Positions 52,271 to 61,521 of a DNA stretch of 64,000 nt are shown one piece after another; the stretch's first letter is position 1; the number at the start of each line of letters is the position of its first letter. A program made the translations under genes and the position numbers. The stretch covers positions 2,480,001-2,544,000 of the forward strand of contig NZ_AP024651.1 of NCBI RefSeq assembly GCF_019977295.1. Direction: 5' to 3'. The notes below the pieces were generated by a model. The model saw nothing but the letters and a program-made list of their open reading frames with translations, had not been told where the DNA came from and made no database searches. Origin of the DNA: Arthrobacter sp. StoSoilB20 (lineage in GTDB: Bacteria > Actinomycetota > Actinomycetes > Actinomycetales > Micrococcaceae).

Positions 52271-52538
52271 AGGTGGTGTTCAGATGGGCCGTTTTACACC
52301 TTCCGGTGCTTCACTTTCCTCCGAAGCAGCGAGAAAAACTCTAACACGGTTTCCGGTGGCGTAAAAATCGACGCTGGTCAGGACGGCGTCGACCGACACC
52401 CGGAGTCTTCCGGCGCCACGGATTCCTGACGGGGGCCCTGTCCGGTGAGTAGGCTGATGGGATACGGGACGGTCGCGCTGCGGAAGCCGCTGCGCACGTT
52501 GCCGGAACCTGCAGCCCAGCCACGCAAGGAGAGTTTCC

Positions 52539-53843
52539 ATGTCTGTCATCCGCCCCGAAGATGAAGTTGTCCGGATCTGCCAGGAGCTGATCCGCATTGA
52601 CTCCTCCAACTTCGGTGACGACACCGGACCAGGGGAGCGCGCAGCTGCCGAATACACGGCCGGGCTCATTACCGAGGTGGGCCTCGAGGCGGAGATCTTC
52701 GAATCCGCGCCGGGTCGGGCCAACGTCGTGACCCGGATGGCAGGGGAGGACCCGTCCGCCGACGCCCTGGTGGTTCACGGACACCTTGACGTTGTGCCGG
52801 CACTCAAGGACCAGTGGAGCGTTGATCCCTTCAGCGGCGAGTTGAAGGACGGTCTCGTCTGGGGCCGCGGTGCCGTGGACATGAAAGACATGGATGCCAT
52901 GATCCTCTCGGTCATGCGCGACTTCGCCAGGACAGGCCGCAAACCCAAACGCGACATCATCTTCGCGTTCTTCGCCGATGAGGAGGCCGGGGGTACCTAC
53001 GGCGCCCGCTACGCGATCGAACACCGCCGGGAGCTCTTTGATGGAGCCACGGAGGCAATCTCGGAAGTGGGCGGTTTCTCGGCCACCATCGGCGGGCAGC
53101 GGACCTATCTGCTCCAGACGGCGGAGAAGGGCCTCTCCTGGCTGCGGCTGGTGGCGCACGGCCGCGCAGGCCATGGGTCCCAGATCAATACCGACAACGC
53201 CGTCACCCGCCTTGCTGCGGCTGTCACCAGGATCGGTGAGTACCAGTGGCCGGTGGAACTGACTCCCACCACGCGGCAGTTCCTTGACGGCGTTACCGAA
53301 CTGACCGGCGTCGAATTCGATCCCGACAACCCGGACATCATCCTGAAGGAACTGGGCACGGTGGCCCGCTTCGTAGGTGCGACGCTGCAAAACACCTCCA
53401 ATCCGACCTTGTTGCGGTCCGGGTACAAGCACAACGTCATTCCGGAATCCGCCGAGGCATTCGTGGACTGCCGTACCCTGCCAGGCCAGCAGGAACTGGT
53501 GTTCGAGACCATCAAGGAGCTTGCGGGCGAAGGCATCGACATCAGCTACGTCAACAAGGACGTCTCCCTGGAGGTGCCGTTTGCCGGCAACCTGGTGGAC
53601 TCCATGATCGACGCCCTTCACTCGGAGGATCCCGGCGCGAAGGTCCTTCCCTACACACTCTCCGGCGGCACCGACAACAAGTCATTGAGCAAGATTGGAA
53701 TCACGGGCTACGGCTTCGCTCCACTGATGCTCCCCGATGAGCTTGACTTCACCGGAATGTTCCACGGCGTGGATGAGCGCGTTCCCGCCGAATCCCTGCA
53801 GTTCGGAGCCCGCGTCCTGAACCGGCTGCTGAGCAACTACTAG
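52539..53843 (+). CDS. M20/M25/M40 family metallopeptidase
   Basis: 434 residues. Seen: HGHLDVVPAL and WGRGAVDMKDMD (zinc ligands His and Asp), FFADEEAGGTYGARY (catalytic Glu), a lid domain with GRAGHGS, and the final His motif FHGVDERVP. Cytosolic dipeptidase or N-acyl-amino-acid hydrolase of the DapE/ArgE/CPG2 group; exact substrate unclear. ATG with AAGGAGAG upstream. The 268-bp gap before it (52271-52538) shows only a -10-like TAGGCT near 52451 and no supported gene. Confidence 0.92.
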   Translation: MSVIRPEDEVVRICQELIRIDSSNFGDDTGPGERAAAEYTAGLITEVGLEAEIFESAPGRANVVTRMAGEDPSADALVVHGHLDVVPALKDQWSVDPFSGELKDGLVWGRGAVDMKDMDAMILSVMRDFARTGRKPKRDIIFAFFADEEAGGTYGARYAIEHRRELFDGATEAISEVGGFSATIGGQRTYLLQTAEKGLSWLRLVAHGRAGHGSQINTDNAVTRLAAAVTRIGEYQWPVELTPTTRQFLDGVTELTGVEFDPDNPDIILKELGTVARFVGATLQNTSNPTLLRSGYKHNVIPESAEAFVDCRTLPGQQELVFETIKELAGEGIDISYVNKDVSLEVPFAGNLVDSMIDALHSEDPGAKVLPYTLSGGTDNKSLSKIGITGYGFAPLMLPDELDFTGMFHGVDERVPAESLQFGARVLNRLLSNY

Positions 53844-53868
53844 ACAGCGATCAACAGAAAGAGCCCTG

Positions 53869-55032
53869 GTGAAAACGCCCGAGGAAATCCTTCCCGACGC
53901 CCTGCTTGAACGGCTGCGCGGCCGCGCAGCCGGCTACGACCAGAACAACGAATTCTTCCACGAGGACCTGGAGGAGCTGGCCGCCGCCGGCTACCTCAAG
54001 CTCTTCGTACCGGAGTCCGACGGCGGATTTGGGCTCGGTCTCGAAGCGGTAGCTGCCGTACAGCAACGGCTCGCCACGGCCGCCCCCGCCACGGCGTTGG
54101 CCGTCAACATGCACTTGGTGTGGACCGGCGTCGCCCAGGTCATGGCTGCCCGCGGCGATGATTCCTTGGACTTCGTCCTGAAGGAGGCCGGGCGAGGGGA
54201 AGTTTTCGCCTTCGGCATTTCCGAGGCAGGCAACGATTCCATGTTGTTCGACTCCGGCACCACCGCCGAACCGCTGCCCGATGGAAGCTACAAGTTCACG
54301 GGCAGGAAAATCTTCACCAGCCTCTCACGCGGCTGGACGCGCCTGGGAACTTTCGGCAAGGATCCCGCCGGCAGGTCCGGAGAGGGTGAGCTGGTCTTCG
54401 GCTTCCTGCGCCGCGACGAACCCGGCCACGAAACACTCAGCGACTGGGACACCCTGGGCATGCGGGCCAGTGCTTCGAACACCACGTTGCTGCATGGCGC
54501 CGTGGTCCCGCCGGAGCGGATCTTCCGGAAACTGCCGGTGGGGCCCAACCAGGACCTGCTCATCTTCGCCATCTTCGCTTGCTTTGAAACACTCCTCGCA
54601 GCGGTCTACACGGGGGTGGCGCAACGGGCCTTCACACTGGGAGTGCAGAACGTAAAGCGCCGGGTCTCTGCCAAGCACGGCGGACGCAGCTTCGCCCAGG
54701 ATCCGGACATCCGGTGGAAGGTAGCTGACGCCGCGCTGGCCATGGACGGAATCGCGCCCCAGATCTCCAGCATTGCCCGCGATGTTGACAACCGGGTGGA
54801 TCACGGAGCCCAGTGGTTCCCCAAGCTGGTGGGCCTCAAATCCCGGGCCACGGAAAACGCACGCTACGTGGTGGACCTTGCCATCAGGGTCACGGGAGGC
54901 TCCAGTTACTTCAGGGGTTCGGAGATGGAACGCCTTTACCGCGACGTCCTGGCCGGCATATTCCACCCCTCCAACGACGAATCCGCGCACAGCACGGTCG
55001 CCAACGCCTGGTTGGGGCCATTGGAAGGTTAG
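53869..55032 (+). CDS. acyl-CoA dehydrogenase family protein
   Basis: 387 residues. Seen: N-terminal helical domain with EDLEELAAAGYLKLFVPES, mid domain AFGISEAGNDSMLFDSG and GRKIFTSLSRGW, C-terminal domain ARYVVDLAIRVTGGSSYFRGSEMERLYRDV. A usual catalytic Glu is not obvious in the last segment, where GGSSYFRGSE replaces the common GGxG-Y pattern; members of this divergent branch act on sulfur, nitro or acyl substrates. GTG start 25 nt after the peptidase gene. Confidence 0.85.
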   Translation: MKTPEEILPDALLERLRGRAAGYDQNNEFFHEDLEELAAAGYLKLFVPESDGGFGLGLEAVAAVQQRLATAAPATALAVNMHLVWTGVAQVMAARGDDSLDFVLKEAGRGEVFAFGISEAGNDSMLFDSGTTAEPLPDGSYKFTGRKIFTSLSRGWTRLGTFGKDPAGRSGEGELVFGFLRRDEPGHETLSDWDTLGMRASASNTTLLHGAVVPPERIFRKLPVGPNQDLLIFAIFACFETLLAAVYTGVAQRAFTLGVQNVKRRVSAKHGGRSFAQDPDIRWKVADAALAMDGIAPQISSIARDVDNRVDHGAQWFPKLVGLKSRATENARYVVDLAIRVTGGSSYFRGSEMERLYRDVLAGIFHPSNDESAHSTVANAWLGPLEG

Positions 55033-55036
55033 GCGC

Positions 55037-55270
55037 CTACACGGTCCGCTGTACTGAATAGACCTTGCGGCGCAGCCAAAACCGGCGACCCCCGCCAAGA
55101 TAGAGCACGCTGCGTTCGAGTTCCCATTTGCCGTACTCGGAATGTTCGGCGAGCCGGCGCCGGGCCTCTGGCAGTGAATCGTCAGGTCCCACCGTCAGAA
55201 CGAGGTACTCGTACTGACGTGCATAGTCTCTTTGGCACTCTACGGAGCTACCCGGAAATTGTTCTCTCAT
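55037..55270 (-). CDS. DUF5703 family protein
   Basis: 77 residues. Seen: MREQFPGSSVECQRDYARQY, EYGKWELERSVLYLGG and GRRFWLRRKVYSVQR, matching the small actinobacterial DUF5703 family of unknown function. Basic and Tyr/Trp-rich. GGAGAGGG precedes the ATG. Stop lies 4 bp from the convergent acyl-CoA dehydrogenase stop. Divergent from the small acidic protein gene (39 bp between starts). Confidence 0.85.
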   Translation of the reverse strand: MREQFPGSSVECQRDYARQYEYLVLTVGPDDSLPEARRRLAEHSEYGKWELERSVLYLGGGRRFWLRRKVYSVQRTV

Positions 55271-55297
55271 CCCTCTCCATTTTCGTCTTTTTCCGGC

Positions 55298-55303
55298 TAA
55301 CGT
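55298..55303 (+). promoter_or_regulatory. -10 box for leaderless small acidic protein transcript
   Basis: TAACGT, 6 nt before the ATG at 55310; the divergent DUF5703 gene starts 40 bp away. Confidence 0.4.
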
Positions 55304-55309
55304 GAAGTC

Positions 55310-55567
55310 ATGAGCATCGATCCGCGTGTCGCGCTTCAGTCATTGACCGCCGCCCTTGAAGAGCACCTGGCCGCGGCATCCGCCCGCCGCGGTGAGGGAG
55401 ACCCCAACGTCGAGGCCTCGTTCTTCGCCGTTGCCGACGCCTTCGAAGTGTACGAGGACGCACTCTACGAGGCGTATTCCGAGGTTACTCCGCTCCAGGT
55501 TTTCGAGGACGATGACGACGAAGACGACGAGGTGCCCGACGAAGACCTCGAAATCGTCGAAGACTAA
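55310..55567 (+). CDS. small protein with acidic C-terminal tail
   Basis: 85 residues. Seen: a helical N-terminal part (PRVALQSLTAALEEHLAAAS, FFAVADAFEVYEDALYEAY) and a tail in which nearly all of the last 20 residues are Asp or Glu. Homologues in Micrococcaceae are usually annotated as hypothetical or, without evidence, primosomal protein. The tail could mimic nucleic acid or bind a basic partner; the adjacent basic DUF5703 protein is a candidate. Followed by a strong terminator. Confidence 0.82.
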   Translation: MSIDPRVALQSLTAALEEHLAAASARRGEGDPNVEASFFAVADAFEVYEDALYEAYSEVTPLQVFEDDDDEDDEVPDEDLEIVED

Positions 55568-55576
55568 TAGCCCGCC

Positions 55577-55607
55577 AACCGGCCGCCCTTCGGGTGGCCG
55601 GTTTTTT
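55577..55607 (+). terminator. intrinsic terminator of the small acidic protein gene
   Basis: AACCGGCCGCCC (55577-55588) pairs with GGGTGGCCGGTT (55592-55603), one wobble, loop TTC, then six T residues. Confidence 0.92.
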
Positions 55608-55820
55608 GTGCCGTCCAGGACAAGTTTGTGCCCTTTCACGCCCGGATTTACGGGATTCCCGCCCACCGTGGCACGTAGTCCCGCCACCCCAAGTCAGGTA
55701 CTTGCACGTAGGGGTCACAGGTAATGCCGGGCAAAGTTGAGTATCGACTACTGGTGCGCCCCGGAAGTGCCGCGGCTTCACTGATAGGAAGGCAACGGCA
55801 GGTCTGCAAAGAGGGCTGAC

Positions 55821-57515
55821 ATGGTTAGAGTTCCAGTCTTGCGATCAGGCAAGGTAGCGGCACCCCACGGTGCGGCCCATGCCCCAGCGGGGTCAACCTT
55901 CCCCGTTCATCCTGCCGTGGCCGACGCCAATCCGCCTCTGTCTCCCTGGATTGGCAGGTCCGCTGCTGCACAGCAGACCGAAAAGGCGGGACTGGCGGCC
56001 CCGGGCCCGGATGTCACCCTGGATTCCACGCGGCCGCCAGTCACCCACCGTCCCGCCCGCACCAAGGCCCTGTTGAACGACCTGTTCAACGACCGTTTGA
56101 CGTGGACGCGCCTGCTGACCAACAGCCTCCGGCTGGCTGACACGGCGCTGGTTGCCGCGGCTGTCATTGCCGGGCTGGCATTGAACACCAATGGAACGGC
56201 ACTGCCTCCGGGCAGCCCCCCGCATGCCCAGCACCTGGTGTTGGGCTTGATTCTTGGCGTGGTGTGGCTGGTGGCCTTGGAGGTGTACAGGACCCGCGAT
56301 CCCAAAGTCCTCGGCGTAGGACCTGAGGAGTACAAACGGGTACTTTCCGCCAGTTTCCGGGTCTTCGGATTCCTGGGCATCGTCGCCGTGGTTTTCCGTT
56401 TGGAGGCTGTCAGTTCCTTTGTCCTGGTCTCCTTGCCGCTGGGACTGGTGGCCCTGACCGGAAGCAGATGGGGCTTCCGCCGCTGGCTAAGCCACGAAAA
56501 GTCCAGGGGCCGCTGCCTTTCGCGGGCGATCGTGGTGGGCGAACCACAGGACGTCCGTTACGTCATCAAACAGATCAACCGAAAGTCAGGCGCCGCCTAC
56601 GACATCGTCGGTGCCTGCCTCCCCGGGGCCCGGCGCGGAGCCGTCCTTTCAGTGGACCACCTGCGGGTGCCGGTACTGTCCTCCATCTACGGTGTGGCCC
56701 ATACCGTCCGCCACACCAATGCCAACGCAGTGATAGTGGCCGGCCCGGTTCCCGGAGGAAACCAGTTCATCCAGGAGCTTGGATGGCAGCTGGAGGAAAA
56801 TGCAGCTGAGCTGGTCCTGGCCGCAACCCTGACCAACGTGGCCGGCCCGCGCATCCACTGGCGGCCAGTCGAAGGCCTTCCCCTGATGCACGTTGATATT
56901 CCGCACTACTCCGGCGGCAAACACACGCTTAAACGGCTGATGGACATCACGGTTTCCGCAGCAGCTTTGCTGGTCCTGGCGCCGGTCCTGCTCACCCTGG
57001 CCGCAATAGTCCGGGCGGACAGCCCCGGGCCTGTCCTGTTCAAACAGGAGAGGATCGGCAAGCGCGGCACTACTTTCCAGATGCTGAAGTTCCGTTCCAT
57101 GGTGGTGAACGCTGAAGCACACCTGGATGCCCTCAGCAGCCAGGACGAGGGCGCCGGAGTCCTGTTCAAGATCCGCGGCGACCCGCGGATTACCCGGTGC
57201 GGACGGTGGATGCGCAAGTACTCCCTGGACGAACTTCCGCAGTTCTGGAACGTCCTGGTGGGCAATATGAGCCTGGTTGGGCCAAGGCCTCCGCTGTCCA
57301 AGGAGGTCAGCGGCTATGAGCGCCACACGCACCGCCGGTTGTTGATCAAACCTGGAATCACGGGGTTGTGGCAGATAAATGGACGCTCCGACCTCCCCTG
57401 GGACGAAGCAGTCCGGCTGGATCTCTACTACGTGGAGAACTGGTCCATAGCAGGGGACCTCATCATCATGTGGCGGACCTTCCGGGCCATGACCCGGCCC
57501 TCCGGCGCCTACTGA
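55821..57515 (+). CDS. polyprenyl glycosylphosphotransferase (bacterial sugar transferase, WbaP-like)
   Basis: 564 residues. Transfers a hexose-1-phosphate to undecaprenyl phosphate, the first step of glycan assembly. Seen: a Pro/Ala-rich N terminus, about four transmembrane segments (residues 105-215), a nucleotide-binding-like domain (CLSRAIVVGEPQDVRYV), one more membrane segment (ITVSAAALLVLAPVLLTL), and the catalytic domain with FKQERIGKRGTTFQMLKFRS, SLDELPQFWNVL, MSLVGPRPPL and GITGLWQINGRSDL. ATG with GAGGG upstream. The 213-bp gap before it contains no gene and should hold the operon promoter. Confidence 0.94.
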   Translation: MVRVPVLRSGKVAAPHGAAHAPAGSTFPVHPAVADANPPLSPWIGRSAAAQQTEKAGLAAPGPDVTLDSTRPPVTHRPARTKALLNDLFNDRLTWTRLLTNSLRLADTALVAAAVIAGLALNTNGTALPPGSPPHAQHLVLGLILGVVWLVALEVYRTRDPKVLGVGPEEYKRVLSASFRVFGFLGIVAVVFRLEAVSSFVLVSLPLGLVALTGSRWGFRRWLSHEKSRGRCLSRAIVVGEPQDVRYVIKQINRKSGAAYDIVGACLPGARRGAVLSVDHLRVPVLSSIYGVAHTVRHTNANAVIVAGPVPGGNQFIQELGWQLEENAAELVLAATLTNVAGPRIHWRPVEGLPLMHVDIPHYSGGKHTLKRLMDITVSAAALLVLAPVLLTLAAIVRADSPGPVLFKQERIGKRGTTFQMLKFRSMVVNAEAHLDALSSQDEGAGVLFKIRGDPRITRCGRWMRKYSLDELPQFWNVLVGNMSLVGPRPPLSKEVSGYERHTHRRLLIKPGITGLWQINGRSDLPWDEAVRLDLYYVENWSIAGDLIIMWRTFRAMTRPSGAY

Positions 57516-57573
57516 AGAACATCACGCAACACCTGACAAGAACCGCGCTTTCAACACAGAAGTCGAGTGGGAA

Positions 57574-58683
57574 ATGAGCATAAGAACTATTCCATCAGGA
57601 CAACTGAACGGGCACGCGTTGCGGCCAAAACTCCGCATTGCAGTGGTAGGGGCAGGCTACTGGGGTCCCAACCTTGCCCGAAACCTCAAAGCCAGCCCCG
57701 ACTGGGATCTGGTGGCCATTTGCGACCTCGACGTCGAGCGGGGCCTCAAGCTCGCTGAGACGGTAGGCGGGGTGGCCGTCGTCGAGTCTTTGGATGAACT
57801 GCTGGACACGTACAACCTCGATGCCGTTGCGGTAGCAACGCCTGCACACACCCATCACGGAGTGGTGATGACGGCATTGCGCGCAGGCAAGCATGTCCTG
57901 GTGGAAAAGCCACTGGCGGACAGTCGGGCAAAAGGCCTGGAAATGGTCGAAGAAGCCAAAGCCAGGGGCTTGGTGCTGATGGCGGACCACACCTACTGTT
58001 TCACCCCTGCAGTCCTGAAAATCCAGGAACTCGTCGCCACCGGCGCCTTGGGCGACATCCTCTACGTTGATTCGGTACGCATCAACCTTGGCCTGGTCCA
58101 ACCGGATGTCAACGTCTTCTGGGACCTGGCTCCCCATGACCTTTCCATTTTGGACTTCGTCCTGCCCGGTGGCCTCCATCCCACGGAGATCGCCGCACAT
58201 GGGGCGGATCCCTTGGGAACGGGCCGCGACTGTGTGGGACACCTGACGTTCGGCCTTCCCAACGATGCCATGGTGCACATCCATGTGAACTGGCTCAGCC
58301 CCACCAAGATCCGTCAAATGATCATCGGAGGGTCAAAGAGGACCCTTGTGTGGGATGACCTGAACCCACAGCAACGCCTGAGCGTCTACGACCGCGGTGT
58401 CAGCCTTGAACACCAGCCACGCTCAGCTGCGGACAAGAGGACCTCCGCTATTTCCTACCGCCTGGGCGACACATGGTCACCGGCCCTGCAGGAACGGGAA
58501 CCCCTTGGCCAAGTAGTGGCTGAACTCGCTTCTTCCATCCGGAACCACACCATGCCCCGCACCAGCGGCGAATCCGGACTTCGGGTCCTGTCGGTCCTCG
58601 AAGCCGTCACCCAAAGCCTCAGTACCGACGGCCAGTCCACCGTGGTGGCCGGCAACGAGGTCAATCTCCAGGTTGCACGGTGA
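57574..58683 (+). CDS. Gfo/Idh/MocA family NAD(P)-dependent sugar oxidoreductase
   Basis: 369 residues. Seen: Rossmann motif VVGAGYWGPNLARNL, the family motif KHVLVEKPLA, and MADHTYCFTPAV with NVFWDLAPHDLSILDF. With the aminotransferase and acetyltransferase that follow, it fits a 3-oxidation of a nucleotide sugar before amination, as in WlbA/WbpB-type pathways (inference). GTGA overlap with the next gene. Confidence 0.9.
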   Translation: MSIRTIPSGQLNGHALRPKLRIAVVGAGYWGPNLARNLKASPDWDLVAICDLDVERGLKLAETVGGVAVVESLDELLDTYNLDAVAVATPAHTHHGVVMTALRAGKHVLVEKPLADSRAKGLEMVEEAKARGLVLMADHTYCFTPAVLKIQELVATGALGDILYVDSVRINLGLVQPDVNVFWDLAPHDLSILDFVLPGGLHPTEIAAHGADPLGTGRDCVGHLTFGLPNDAMVHIHVNWLSPTKIRQMIIGGSKRTLVWDDLNPQQRLSVYDRGVSLEHQPRSAADKRTSAISYRLGDTWSPALQEREPLGQVVAELASSIRNHTMPRTSGESGLRVLSVLEAVTQSLSTDGQSTVVAGNEVNLQVAR

Positions 58684-59699
58684 AAAATATCCTCGGCGCC
58701 AACGTCCTGGTCACCGGTGGCGCCGGAACCATAGGATCCACCCTGGTTGACCAACTGCTCGACGCCGGTGCGGCGCACGTTCACGTCCTTGACAACCTCG
58801 TGCGGGGACGCCTTGCGAACCTCGATGCTGCCCTGGCCAGTGGCCGGGTGGACTTGGTCCAGGGCGATCTTCGGGACCGTGACCTGGTGCATGACCTTAC
58901 CCGCGGCAAGGACCTGGTATTCCACCAGGCAGCCATCCGCATCACCCAGTGCGCCGAGGAACCCCGGCTGGCCCTTGAAGTCCTGGTGGATGGAACCTTC
59001 AACGTGCTTGAGGCCGCCGCCCAAAACCCGGTGGAGAAGCTGATACTGGCCTCCAGTGCATCGGTTTACGGCATGGCAGAGCACTTTCCCACTACCGAAC
59101 GCCACCACCATCACAACAACGACACGTTCTACGGCGCAGCCAAGTCCTTCAACGAAGGCATGGCCCGAAGCTTCCGCGCGATGTCAGGCCTGAATTACGT
59201 GGCCCTGCGGTACTTCAACGTCTATGGTCCGCGGATGGATGTTCACGGGCTCTATACCGAGGTGCTGGTGCGCTGGATGGAACGGATTGTCGATGGCCGG
59301 CCGCCGTTGATCTTCGGCAGCGGCGGACAGACGATGGATTTCATCCACACTGCAGACGTGGCCAGGGCAAACGTCCTGGCAGCAGTGAGCGATCGCACCG
59401 AGGGCGTCTACAACATTGCCAGTGGAACTGAAACCAGCCTCGCGGGATTGGCCCAAACGCTGCTCGATGTCATGGAGTCCCCGCTGCACCTGGAGCACGG
59501 GCCGGAAAGGGCAGTCAACGGGGTGGCGCGCCGCTTGGCCGACACCTCGGCAGCGCGGGCCGACCTCGGATTCGAGGCCGCCGTCGGCCTGGAGGATGGA
59601 CTGCGCTCGCTGGTGACCTGGTGGCGGCCGTTGCGCGGGGAGATCGCCGCAGCCCGGAGCACCATTGGTCCTGAAGCTCCTGTAGCTGGTGCGAGATGA
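58680..59699 (+). CDS. NAD-dependent epimerase/dehydratase (extended SDR)
   Basis: 339 residues. Seen: TGGAGTIGS, the acidic LDNLVRG, ILASSASVYGMAE, the catalytic FYGAAKSFNEG, and LRYFNVYGPRMD with a C-terminal substrate domain. Likely epimerises or dehydrates a UDP- or dTDP-sugar. GTG start within the preceding stop (GTGA). A run of four His-Asn residues (ERHHHHNNDTF) precedes the active-site Tyr. Confidence 0.91.
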   Translation: MKNILGANVLVTGGAGTIGSTLVDQLLDAGAAHVHVLDNLVRGRLANLDAALASGRVDLVQGDLRDRDLVHDLTRGKDLVFHQAAIRITQCAEEPRLALEVLVDGTFNVLEAAAQNPVEKLILASSASVYGMAEHFPTTERHHHHNNDTFYGAAKSFNEGMARSFRAMSGLNYVALRYFNVYGPRMDVHGLYTEVLVRWMERIVDGRPPLIFGSGGQTMDFIHTADVARANVLAAVSDRTEGVYNIASGTETSLAGLAQTLLDVMESPLHLEHGPERAVNGVARRLADTSAARADLGFEAAVGLEDGLRSLVTWWRPLRGEIAAARSTIGPEAPVAGAR

Positions 59700-60862
59700 C
59701 TGCCTCGGCGCTGCACCTGGCCCGCATTGATGTCATGAAGCCATGGCTGGGTGAAGAGGAGGCCCAGGCTGTGGCCGAGGTGATTGCCTCCGGTTGGGTG
59801 GCACAAGGGCCCAAAGTCCGGCAGTTCGAGGAAGCGTTCTGCCAGGTGCAACAGGCCGGCTTCGCCGTGGCGACCTCCAGTTGCACCACAGCCCTGCATC
59901 TGGCACTTGTGGTGGCCGGGGTGGGGCCAGGCGATGACGTGGTGGTGCCATCGTTCTCCTTCATCGCAACAGCGAATGCCGCAACATACGTTGGAGCGCG
60001 GCCGGTGTTTGCCGACGTCGACCCCGCTACCGGCTGCGTCACCGCCGAGACACTGAAAGCGGCGCTGACCCCGGCCACAAAGGCCGTGATCGCTGTTGAC
60101 CAGGGCGGGGTGCCTGTTGACCTGGATCCCATCCGCACCCTGTGCGATCCCCTGGGAATCACCGTTGTGGAAGATGCTGCCTGCGCCATTGGCTCCCGCT
60201 ATCACGGCCTGCCCGTGGGGGCGGGAGCGGAGGTAGCAGCCTGGTCCTTCCACCCCAGGAAGATCCTCACCACAGGAGAAGGCGGCATGCTTTCCACCTC
60301 ACGGGAGGACTTCGCTGATACCTCAAGGCGCCTGCGGGAACACGCCATGAGTGTCTCCGCTGCCGATCGGCACGCCAGCATCCTTGCTCCCCCGGAGGAG
60401 TACCTCGAGATCGGGTTCAACTACCGCATGACCGATCTTCAGGCCGCCGTCGGACTCGTCCAACTGGGCCGGCTCCGCGAAGCCATCCAGCGACGACGCG
60501 AACTCGCCGCCACCTACACCAACGCCTTCGCCGGAATTGAGGGCCTCCGCCTGGTGGGCGACCCGGACTACGGGACCAGCAATTTCCAGTCCTGCTGGCT
60601 TGAAGTGGGGCCGGAGTTCCCCGTGGGGCGCGACGGGCTGATGTCCGTCCTGGCCGAGGACGGAATCTCCGCCCGACGCGGAATCATGGCAGCCCATCGT
60701 CAACCGGCCTACGCCGGCAAAGACACCGGCGCTGCGTCCTTGGATGCCACCGAATGGCTGACCGACCACACGCTCATCCTGCCGCTCTACCACCAGCTTT
60801 CCCTTCACGACCAGGTCCGGGTCATCGATTCGGTCCTGCGGGCAGCAAGGCGCCTGGGATGA
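59696..60862 (+). CDS. DegT/DnrJ/EryC1/StrS family sugar aminotransferase
   Basis: 388 residues. PLP-dependent amination of a keto nucleotide sugar. Seen: SSCTTALHLALVVAGV, the Asp/His region VVEDAACAIGSRYHG, the PLP lysine in SFHPRKILTTGEGG, and GFNYRMTDLQAAVGL. Coupled to its neighbours by ATGA at both ends. Presence implies that the glycan contains an amino or N-acyl sugar. Confidence 0.94.
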   Translation: MTASALHLARIDVMKPWLGEEEAQAVAEVIASGWVAQGPKVRQFEEAFCQVQQAGFAVATSSCTTALHLALVVAGVGPGDDVVVPSFSFIATANAATYVGARPVFADVDPATGCVTAETLKAALTPATKAVIAVDQGGVPVDLDPIRTLCDPLGITVVEDAACAIGSRYHGLPVGAGAEVAAWSFHPRKILTTGEGGMLSTSREDFADTSRRLREHAMSVSAADRHASILAPPEEYLEIGFNYRMTDLQAAVGLVQLGRLREAIQRRRELAATYTNAFAGIEGLRLVGDPDYGTSNFQSCWLEVGPEFPVGRDGLMSVLAEDGISARRGIMAAHRQPAYAGKDTGAASLDATEWLTDHTLILPLYHQLSLHDQVRVIDSVLRAARRLG

Positions 60863-61521
60863 GCGAACTTCTCCTCATAGCGGCAAGCGGCCTCGCCAGG
60901 GAGGTCCTGGCCATGGTCCGCAGCAACGGGCCATTCGACGTGATCGGGATCCTCGATGACGACGAAGACAAACTCGGGCGGGTGGTTGACGGCGCCCACG
61001 TTCTTGGCCCCATCCGGGACGCCCTGAAATTCCCGCATGCACTGTTGCTGGTGTGCATCGGATCCGGCGCGGGGCGGGAAGCTGTGGTCATGCGGCTCAG
61101 GACCCTGGGGCTGGATGAGGAACGCTATGCCACAGCAATAGATCCCTCCGTCCAGGTACCCGAAGGCTGCATGATCGGCAAAGGCAGCATCCTCCTGGCC
61201 CACGTCAGCATGACGGCCTCGGTGACCATCGGCAACCACGTAGTGGCCATGCCGGGAGTCACCTTCACCCACGACGACGACATCAGCGACTTTGCCACCT
61301 TCGCCTCCGGGGTCTCACTGGGCGGCAACGTCCACATTGGCCGCGCCGCCTACGTCGGCATGAACGCCAGTGTCCGCGAGCGCACCTCGATCGGCGCCAA
61401 TGCAACGATCGGCATGGGAGCTGCCGTATTGACCGATGTTCCGGCGGAGGAGACATGGGCCGGGGTTCCGGCACGGGTGATCCGGCGGGGAAATTCTCCT
61501 GCACTGGAGGGCATCCTGTGA
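60859..61521 (+). CDS. sugar O/N-acyltransferase, left-handed beta-helix (NeuD-like)
   Basis: 220 residues. Seen: an N-terminal Rossmann-like domain (LLLIAASGLAREVLAMV, IGILDDDEDKLGR) and a C-terminal hexapeptide-repeat beta-helix (ATIGMGAAVLTDVPAE, AGVPARVIRRG). This NeuD/PglD-like architecture N-acetylates amino sugars, consistent with the preceding aminotransferase. ATGA overlap with the aminotransferase and GTGA with the glycosyltransferase gene. Confidence 0.92.
   Translation: MSELLLIAASGLAREVLAMVRSNGPFDVIGILDDDEDKLGRVVDGAHVLGPIRDALKFPHALLLVCIGSGAGREAVVMRLRTLGLDEERYATAIDPSVQVPEGCMIGKGSILLAHVSMTASVTIGNHVVAMPGVTFTHDDDISDFATFASGVSLGGNVHIGRAAYVGMNASVRERTSIGANATIGMGAAVLTDVPAEETWAGVPARVIRRGNSPALEGIL

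Noticed and set aside
52341..53621. 426-codon minus-strand open frame
   Set aside because: Antisense to the M20 peptidase; zinc motifs define the real frame.
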